From: an uncultured Clostridia bacterium
GTDB lineage: Bacteria; Bacillota; Clostridia; Oscillospirales; Oscillospiraceae
Direction of reading: 5' to 3'
NCBI GenBank assembly: GCA_945877515.1
Contig: CAMCSE010000004.1
Coordinates: 1-58,146 of the forward strand
Length of the DNA stretch: 58,146 nucleotides
Part shown: piece after piece, positions 53,308 through 58,146 of the stretch
Layout: each line of letters starts with the position of its first letter
Numbering within the stretch: position 1 is the stretch's first letter
The notes under the pieces: generated by a model
Seen by the model: the letters and a program-made list of their open reading frames with translations, nothing else
Told to the model about the DNA's origin: nothing
Databases searched by the model: none
Translations under genes and position numbers: made by a program

Positions 53308-53646
53308 ATGTCCCAGAGCCATTACGAATGTCCCTGCATGGAGAAATGCCCGCTGCACTACGCCATGAGCGTCATCGGCGGCAAGTGGAAGGTACAGATC
53401 GTCTGTGCCCTGACCAACGCCGGGCAGCTGCGCTATAACGCACTGCGCGGCAAGCTGGACGGAATCAGCAACACGGTGTTGGCCACGGAGCTGCGGGAGT
53501 TGGAGGCCGACGGGCTGGTGGTGCGCACCGTATACCCGGAGGTGCCGGTGCGGGTGGAGTACAGCCCCACCGACGACTGCCGGGCGCTGCTGCCGATTCT
53601 GGAGCAGCTCAGCGACTGGGCAGAAGCCAGAATGAGCAGAGAATAA
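53308..53646 (+). CDS. HxlR family winged-helix regulator
   Basis: 112 residues. MSVIGGKWKVQIVCALTNAG and LRYNALRGKLDGISNTVLAT (recognition helix) then LRELEADGLVVRTVYPEVPV and VEYSPTDDCRALLPILEQLS are the HxlR winged helix. The N-terminus has three cysteines, CPCMEKC, where redox- or quinone-sensing HxlR proteins (YodB, HypR) carry a sensing Cys; sensing is inference. Divergent from a LysE exporter. AGGAGG is upstream of the ATG. Confidence 0.9.
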   Translation: MSQSHYECPCMEKCPLHYAMSVIGGKWKVQIVCALTNAGQLRYNALRGKLDGISNTVLATELRELEADGLVVRTVYPEVPVRVEYSPTDDCRALLPILEQLSDWAEARMSRE

Positions 53647-53788
53647 AAGCTGCCGAGACCTGGAGATTTTCGGATCTTATTGGGAAAGCCGCCATCTGTC
53701 AAACGCTTCTGGCGTTCGGTTTAAGAGCAGGCAAAGAATACGAACAAGTTGCAAACAAACTGAAAAAGCATAAACAAAAATCCCTGCA

Positions 53789-53817
53789 ACCTTTATGGTT
53801 ACAGGGATTACTTGGTG
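53789..53817. repeat. Imperfect hairpin next to the tRNA-like remnant
   Basis: ATCCCTG-AACC and GGTT-CAGGGAT arms with one mismatch around TTTAT. Hairpins of this type often lie beyond integrase genes close to att sites; here no intact integrase precedes it. Confidence 0.55.
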
Positions 53818-53850
53818 CGCGGTACAGGACTCGAATTGACGCGGGAATAT
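53814..53850 (-). other. tRNA-3'-end-like remnant, possible old attachment site
   Basis: On the minus strand the stretch resembles a T-arm and acceptor end (TTCGAGTCC ... CGCGCACCA) but the T-stem does not pair and no 5' half of a tRNA is present. Sequences of this kind remain where integrative elements entered tRNA genes; this is an inference from partial similarity. Confidence 0.35.
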
Positions 53851-54121
53851 GATACCCTGTGTCGTCAAATACCCGAAGGAGCCCCAAGCACCGGGTTCCT
53901 TCAGATTTGCCGTGCCATCTCATGCCGAGAAGTATTACATGCTTTTATCCCCATAAGGCTAAAAATAAGGCCAAATTTTATTGCCGCGTGGGATGTACCA
54001 ATACCCCTCGATAATGAGTCAATTTATCCAACAGAAGTAATCAAAGGGTAATTGAGGGAATGACCGGGGCAGCATGGCAAAAATCATGATGAACGATATT
54101 ATCCTCTACATTCTCTCTTCG

Positions 54122-55210
54122 TTAATTCTGCGGCTTTCCGGCAATTTTTTTGAAAAGCCAATTGGTAATAAACGAAAACAGCGTTATCACACCGCCCAGT
54201 ATCACCAGTGACGGAAGCAGCAGAAGTATGAGATTAAAAGGATCCGCATAAGCCCCCTCGGTAATGCCGTTTGTAATTTCCATAACGGCTGTTGTCGCAG
54301 AAAACGCCTTTGACGCAAAGCCGTAAACGGAGAGGCACTTCTCCCTCACGGCGGCGCTACTGGCCTTTCTGCCCCAGACGCCCATAACGATTGCATAAAC
54401 AAACTTCGGAACCCAGCACAGGGCAAAAATGATAAAGGAGCTTTTGCTGTAGCCGTCCGCGTTTGGCTTTGTATAAAGCATAAAGCAAATCTCCAGCACC
54501 AGAAACAGCATCGACGTGCAAAAAATAAACTTTCTGTATTGTTTGCGCTCTGCCGGGGCATCTGCTTTTTTTCCATGAAAGCGTATAATGCTTATCAGCG
54601 TAACAAGCGGACAAAGTCCAATAATAATGCTTCGTATGACAGCGGTGGATTCTGCGCCGTTTTGATTCATCCGCAAGAATGCCACAAGTGGAAGTACGAT
54701 TAAAATGATAAATAAAGGGATCCCCAAAATGGTTAAAACAGCGCCGCTGACCGCGCCTCCGACCGCGGCACCACCAACTGCGCTGCTGACCGGGCCGCCA
54801 AAGTCCGACACCCCTTTGCTGTATGATGCGCTGTCCTCACTGCCTTTTGTGTCATAGTCCGTCCGGGTGTAATCATTGCCCAGAAAATCGGTGTGCCTCT
54901 GGCTTTCACCTGTCCTATGCCCATATACATCACGGTGTGTAACCTTTTTGTTGCCAAGAAAATCCGTGTACGGCTCGCTTTCGCCTGTTCTATACCCGTA
55001 TACGTCCCTGTGATCTATCTTCTCATTGCCAAGAAAGTCCGTATACGCCTTGCTTGTACCCGTTCGGTTTCCGTTTGCGTCAAAATGCTCGGCAATTTTG
55101 TCTCCGAACATATCCGTGGTATATTTCGTCTCTCCGATTCTGTTTCCGTGGTCGTCGTAATGAGTGACAACCTCATTGCCGAGCCAGTCAGTGCTTTTAA
55201 CACTTTTCAT
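54122..55210 (-). CDS. Membrane protein with five 25-residue TDFLGN repeats
   Basis: 362 residues. Residues 7-120 are five tandem units of exactly 25 residues (TDxLGNxK..HxDxYGxRTGES): phases begin at Asp8, Asp33, Asp58, Asp83 and Asp108, the last unit partial. They resemble YD-type repeats loosely and are rich in Asp, Gly and Tyr. A Gly/Ala/Ser-rich hinge (about 125-158) leads to about four or five membrane helices (IPLFIILIVLPLVAFL, AVIRSIIIGLCPLVTLISII, KFIFCTSMLFLVLEICFMLY, LILLLLPSLVILGGVITLFS). No signal peptide, so the repeats are probably cytosolic. It follows the lipoprotein gene by 11 bp, in one operon. Family not recognised. Confidence 0.7.
   Translation of the reverse strand: MKSVKSTDWLGNEVVTHYDDHGNRIGETKYTTDMFGDKIAEHFDANGNRTGTSKAYTDFLGNEKIDHRDVYGYRTGESEPYTDFLGNKKVTHRDVYGHRTGESQRHTDFLGNDYTRTDYDTKGSEDSASYSKGVSDFGGPVSSAVGGAAVGGAVSGAVLTILGIPLFIILIVLPLVAFLRMNQNGAESTAVIRSIIIGLCPLVTLISIIRFHGKKADAPAERKQYRKFIFCTSMLFLVLEICFMLYTKPNADGYSKSSFIIFALCWVPKFVYAIVMGVWGRKASSAAVREKCLSVYGFASKAFSATTAVMEITNGITEGAYADPFNLILLLLPSLVILGGVITLFSFITNWLFKKIAGKPQN
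54865..55192 (-). repeat. 75-bp tandem repeats encoding 25-residue units
   Basis: Four and a half units; units three to five are close at DNA level (shared TTGCCAAGAAA-type blocks), so recent duplication or recombination is likely. Confidence 0.75.
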
Positions 55211-55221
55211 GCAGCCACCCC

Positions 55222-56370
55222 TTATTTCAGACGGATAATATTATCTCCGGCTTCCTTTATGGCGTACTGCGCACCGCATTGATCCGCATCCGTAAAGAAA
55301 TACCAGTCATTTCCCACATAGGTTATTGCGAAAAAGCTCTGGAGATTGTCATCAGTATAGTATGCATCGGGATAATACTGGGATGTGGTGCCTGAAAGCT
55401 TTCCTATCACGCTGAATCTCAGACAGTTTTTGAAAGACACCAGTTCCTCGCCGTCTCCGTCAAAGCAGTATGCCATGTATGGCAATTTGCCGGAATCCAC
55501 AACCACCGGTGCGGAAACGTAGCTGTTTTGCAGATTGCACACATAAAGGGTTTCGCCGCCGATAAGCCATCCCACGGGGTCGTGGGTTTCGTATGCAATC
55601 ATCGCCTCGCCGCTGCGGTTATCCGCCGCCACAAGGTTCAAAACCGGCTCGTCACTTGTGCTTTCAGCCGAAAAAAGCTGGGTGCTTGTGTTCTCCACGT
55701 CCACCACTTCAATATTCATGCGGTTTCCGTTTTCATATGTATACACCAGAAAATCTCCCACAACAGCGGCGTTGCGAATCTCCGTGTTCAGAATGGTTTC
55801 TTCCCCCTCCGGCTGTGCGGCAATCTGGGCGCGGAACAGTCCCGGCTCGTCGGATTTTGTATAGTACATATACTGCCCCCTGATGCCAATAAGGGCAAGC
55901 GGCAGGGGTGAGCCCGTAAAGCTTTGCGACTCTACCGCGCGGCATTCTCCGACCGTCCCGTCTTTGCCGCCGAAAAGGTCGATATAACAGGACTGTGTGC
56001 CGTTACTCAGATACATTCTCCCGGCATTTGTAACGCCAATAATACGGGTATCTCCGCCAAAGGGCGCATAGTAATAAAGCTCATAATCCGTCATGTCCGT
56101 TGTCGTGCGACACAGGTTTCCCTGCGCGTCAATATAGTAAAATCCGCCTTCATACTCAACCGTCAGCGCGTCATAGGGCGCGGAAAGTTCAGCCAGTTCA
56201 ATTTCGTTAAAATCCAGCTCAGAAGCACTGCCGCCGTCCGATTCCGGAGTTGTCTGTGGCGGTAGGTCCTCACCTGTGTTATCACTGCTGTGCTGTTTCC
56301 CACACCCTGCAAGCCCCACTAAAAGCACCACTAACAGCAGCACGGCAAACATCTTTTTAATAATCTTCAT
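55222..56370 (-). CDS. Lipoprotein with predicted beta-propeller-like domain (DUF5050-like)
   Basis: 382 residues from MKIIKKMFAVLLLVVLLVGL, lipobox LAGC; GGAG is upstream of 56370 while the frame runs open to 56646 without one. The mature protein has repeated Tyr-rich strands, typical of propeller-like or DUF5050 proteins: GGFYYIDAQGNLCRTT, YELYYYAPFGGDTRIIGVT, GQYMYYTKSDEPGLFRAQ, VGNDWYFFTDADQCGA. Extracytoplasmic, membrane-anchored. First gene of a pair with the repeat membrane protein. Function unknown; perhaps an envelope sensor with its membrane partner. Confidence 0.7.
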   Translation of the reverse strand: MKIIKKMFAVLLLVVLLVGLAGCGKQHSSDNTGEDLPPQTTPESDGGSASELDFNEIELAELSAPYDALTVEYEGGFYYIDAQGNLCRTTTDMTDYELYYYAPFGGDTRIIGVTNAGRMYLSNGTQSCYIDLFGGKDGTVGECRAVESQSFTGSPLPLALIGIRGQYMYYTKSDEPGLFRAQIAAQPEGEETILNTEIRNAAVVGDFLVYTYENGNRMNIEVVDVENTSTQLFSAESTSDEPVLNLVAADNRSGEAMIAYETHDPVGWLIGGETLYVCNLQNSYVSAPVVVDSGKLPYMAYCFDGDGEELVSFKNCLRFSVIGKLSGTTSQYYPDAYYTDDNLQSFFAITYVGNDWYFFTDADQCGAQYAIKEAGDNIIRLK

Positions 56371-56477
56371 AATATTCTCTCCTTTTCTGCACAGTCGGCA
56401 TGCATCTTGGTTACAAAATACCTTGCCATTCCGCACTAAATATGCAATATTCAGAAATGTTACGACAAAATCAACCG

Positions 56478-56506
56478 TTTTACAACTCGTGCTGCACGAT
56501 CCGCAC
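56478..56506 (-). promoter_or_regulatory. Weak candidate promoter of the lipoprotein-repeat protein pair
   Basis: Minus strand TTGTAA, 17-bp spacer, TAACAT. Position estimated by eye, -10 poor. Confidence 0.25.
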
Positions 56507-56555
56507 ATTTTCCAACATATCCAGATAATTCTCAAGAATAAATGGATACTCGATA

Positions 56556-56963
56556 TTGTCCCACACATATGTATTGGCAGCAGTTGACCTTCTAAATCTT
56601 GCCTTGCCTGATTATTTAGCTCCTTATACAACAGCATTAGGTGCAAACTGTGGTGGGGCGCAACAATACAAATCTACGGATTTCCCGTTTATCAAATGTG
56701 TACCAGCACCATCTACTAAATTTGTTGGTGGAAAATCTGGGCATGCAGTGTTTGTGAGAGTATCTACGGAGGAGATGGGGATGTCAAGCTCCTCCTTAGA
56801 GCCATATACATACTTGCGCTTCTTTGGGAATCCGGCAAAGAATGATCCTGTTGTTATGTTTGCAAGGACGCCTAGTATGATTCTTGACTATAAAATTGAT
56901 GACAAAACCATTATGTCCCTTGTTCGGGGAAAAGTCAACAAATATCGGAGATATATCCAATAA
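56556..56963 (+). pseudogene. Unrecognised AT-rich open frame, probably a gene fragment
   Basis: 135 codons from a TTG with no ribosome binding site. Encoded stretches such as ALGANCGGAQQYKSTDFPFI and SLEPYTYLRFFGNPAKNDPV read like real protein, but the frame has no credible start and ends next to a relaxase-like fragment on the other strand. I do not recognise it. Most likely a remnant left by recombination. Confidence 0.35.
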
Positions 56964-56969
56964 TAGAAG

Positions 56970-57085
56970 ATAACCGCTTTAGCAACTCCTCTAAATTATG
57001 GCAGCCGGACAGCAGCCGGTCGATGGTGGCGCACAACTTCGCCTTATAGCTGACGCCGTTCCATTCTGTCTGATGCTTGATGTAG
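56970..57085 (-). pseudogene. Relaxase (MobA/MobL-type) fragment
   Basis: On the minus strand the frame reads QTEWNGVSYKAKLCATIDRL then SGCHNLEELLKRL, resembling the segment after the catalytic domain of mobilisation relaxases (YKAKLRATID... FEELLKRL). Only about 40 codons remain with no start. Points to a decayed mobilisable element. Confidence 0.4.
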
Positions 57086-57855
57086 CTTTGGAGCTGTGTG
57101 GAAAGAACTTGACGAAGGTCATTTACAAAAAGCAGGGTGCAATGCTGGATGATGTGTTCTCCCACATCGCAGGCAAGCCAACAGATGACGCATGGGTTCT
57201 TGCGCAGAAAGTAATCGCTGAGGTGTTTGAAAAATATTATGACACAAGTGGTGTGCTGAACGAAACATCACTTCTTGACCAGGCAAAGCTAGTCTATGAT
57301 TTGAAGAATGACTTTGAAGACTTATTCGAATTGCAGCTTGGCGCAAACTTTGTCAAGAGTATTCTGCTGGAAGAATTGTATTTGAAACCGCTTGGCAAAA
57401 CCGGTAAAACGTTGCTGGAATACGGCATCAGCGCCCATGTTGCGGAGCTGACACTGGCCTGGATGGAACTCATGAGCGACGAAACAAGCTATGTTGAGCC
57501 ACGCTATCGGCAGCTGCATGTTAATTGCCCGGTGGACATCAAGGTTTTTGATTCCGATGGGAAGCTTGTTGCGCAGTTTATCGACGATGTGCCGCAGGAA
57601 ATTGAAGGTAGCACAATTATTGCGTATCTGGACAACGACGGTCAGAAATGCGACCCCACCGCACCGGACAGCCGCATCACCTTCCACGGCCTGCGGCATA
57701 CCTATGCCGCCGAGAAGTACAAATCCCTCATCAACGGCGGCATGACGCCGCTGGACGCCCATTTCACCGTGTCCCGCCTTCTGGGACATGAGCGCCCCGA
57801 TGTGACGGACATCTATCTGGCGTCCGTGAAGGGAGGCATGTCACGTGGAGAATAA
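56998..57855 (+). pseudogene. Chimeric ORF ending in a tyrosine-recombinase C-terminus
   Basis: 285 codons with three unrelated parts. Up to about 57085 it is antisense to the relaxase fragment. About 57110-57655 encodes a piece of an unrecognised, AT-richer protein (LNETSLLDQAKLVYDLKNDF; NCPVDIKVFDSDGKLVAQFI), similar in style to secreted-protein tails. From about 57660 it encodes a recombinase end, RITFHGLRHTYAAEKYKSLI ... GHERPDVTDIYLASV, with the H-x-x-R and terminal Tyr of the catalytic set; the upstream catalytic Arg and N-terminal domains are missing. As a whole it is not expected to be an active integrase. Confidence 0.6.
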
Positions 57856-58033
57856 GTACCGCAATTTGCACGACCTGCCTATGACGCTGCGGGTGGAGGA
57901 CTTGATACCCATCCTCGGCATCGGGCGCAACACCGCCTATGAGCTGATCCGCAGCGGGCAAATACGAAGCATCCGCATTGGACGACAGATCCGTATCCCA
58001 CGGGATGCCCTGCTGGAGTTCCTGCGGAAGTAA
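57845..58033 (+). CDS. Excisionase-like helix-turn-helix protein
   Basis: 62 residues from a GTG at 57845 (MENKYRNLHDLPMTLRVEDL), with GGGAGG eight bases upstream. MerR/excisionase-type HTH: LIPILGIGRNTAYELIRSGQ, IRSIRIGRQIRIPRDALLEF. Such small proteins bind att regions and steer excision. It overlaps the recombinase remnant by 11 bp and precedes another gene start at 58124, giving the xis-int order of integrative elements. Confidence 0.85.
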   Translation: MENKYRNLHDLPMTLRVEDLIPILGIGRNTAYELIRSGQIRSIRIGRQIRIPRDALLEFLRK

Positions 58034-58057
58034 ACGCCTACACCGCTGAAATAAAAC

Positions 58058-58086
58058 TTGCACATCAGCCGCGCGGAATGTATGAT
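58058..58086 (+). promoter_or_regulatory. Promoter of the gene at the window end
   Basis: -35 TTGCAC (58058-58063), 17-bp spacer, -10 TATGAT (58081-58086). The spacer and -10 run through the inverted repeat at 58069-58108. Confidence 0.72.
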
Positions 58087-58108
58087 GGAGATGGTACATT
58101 CCGCGCGG
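58069..58108. repeat. Perfect 14-bp inverted repeat over the promoter
   Basis: CCGCGCGGAATGTA and TACATTCCGCGCGG around a 12-base spacer. It could be an operator for the HTH protein or a leader hairpin. Confidence 0.85.
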
Positions 58109-58123
58109 CGGAAAGGAGCGTAT

Positions 58124-58146
58124 ATGCCGCGTACAAAAACAGGAAA
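58124..58146 (+). CDS. 5' end of a further gene, probably an integrase (cut by window edge)
   Basis: ATG at 58124 after AAAGGAG; only MPRTKTG is visible. The position behind an excisionase-like gene and the basic start are what a tyrosine recombinase of an integrative element would show, but seven residues prove nothing. Confidence 0.4.

Larger units (their letters stand above)
53647..54121. other. Gene-free AT-rich stretch with mobile-element traces
   Basis: About 475 bp with no convincing gene between the HxlR gene and the repeat-containing gene. It contains a hairpin (53789-53817) and a sequence resembling the end of a tRNA gene (53814-53850). I see no intact integrase, tRNA or other gene. 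It marks the start of the AT-rich mosaic region. Confidence 0.6.

Noticed and set aside
53814-53900. Intact tRNA gene on the minus strand
   Set aside because: The T-stem halves do not pair and no acceptor 5' strand is found about 70 bases away; kept only as a remnant.
53812-54051. Open frame beginning VRGTGLELTR as a gene
   Set aside because: Peptides of this type arise from translating tRNA ends; no ribosome binding site.

Overview
The window comes from a high-GC, endospore-forming Firmicute of the class Clostridia. A gut Oscillospiraceae/Oscillospirales lineage (Flavonifractor/Oscillibacter/Lawsonibacter-like) is the best guess. The evidence is an hrcA-grpE-dnaK cluster under a perfect CIRCE element, a SpoIIE phosphatase, an rpsF-ssb-rpsR block, a full rimP-to-ribF operon, many lipoproteins with Firmicute lipoboxes, canonical sigma-A promoters with 17-bp spacers and AGGAGG ribosome binding sites. 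No rRNA gene, intact tRNA gene or CRISPR array was seen. Species assignment is inference.

Layout. 1-9.1 kb: heat-shock operon (dnaK cut by the window edge), GntR/UTRA regulator, gap, a soluble histidine-kinase-like protein lacking the phospho-acceptor His, mnmA, a LysR regulator, an uncalled 25-residue membrane microprotein and an EamA transporter. 9.1-15.2 kb (minus): a four-gene unit (DUF4340 lipoprotein, OmpR-type regulator, sensor kinase, D-aminoacylase-like amidohydrolase), then a phosphopantetheinyl transferase and a ROK glucokinase. 15.3-19.5 kb: GNAT-like protein and truA, then (minus) a Rieske/FAD oxidoreductase overlapping a tocopherol-cyclase-like gene. 19.6-23.8 kb: two adjacent secreted proteins, one ending in a type I dockerin and the other a membrane-anchored cohesin/cadherin-like protein. 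24-28.2 kb: a NitT/TauT-type ABC importer (minus), RidA and a PAP2 phosphatase. 28.2-29.7 kb: an AT-rich insert with a beta-helix surface protein. 30-34.4 kb: DUF4358 lipoprotein, DHHW, AlgI-like MBOAT and a second DHHW gene, probably an envelope-polysaccharide acetylation locus. 34.5-36.4 kb: dCMP deaminase and L-cysteine desulfidase.

36.5-44.9 kb is the translation-factor operon rimP-nusA-ylxR-ylxQ-infB-rbfA-nrnA-truB-ribF. 45-47.4 kb holds spoIIE and a small conserved-looking gene. 47.5-50.2 kb is a chain in which every junction is an ATGA overlap: dusB, ECF sigma factor, anti-sigma, QueT-type transporter. 50.3-51.4 kb is rpsF-ssb-rpsR. 51.4-53.7 kb has an FMN-dependent alpha-hydroxy-acid oxidase-like protein with an N-terminal Cys cluster, and a LysE exporter divergent from an HxlR regulator across a 16-bp palindrome.

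From 53.7 kb to the end the sequence becomes AT-rich, mosaic and mobile-element-like: a tRNA-3'-end-like remnant, a lipoprotein with a 25-residue-repeat membrane protein, a relaxase-like remnant, a chimeric ORF ending in a tyrosine-recombinase C-terminus, an excisionase-like HTH gene, and the first codons of another gene behind a promoter that overlaps a perfect 14-bp inverted repeat.

The candidates most worth follow-up are the cohesin/dockerin pair, the 25-residue-repeat membrane protein with its lipoprotein, and the 25-aa microprotein. Coordinates of sites read by eye may be off by one base.
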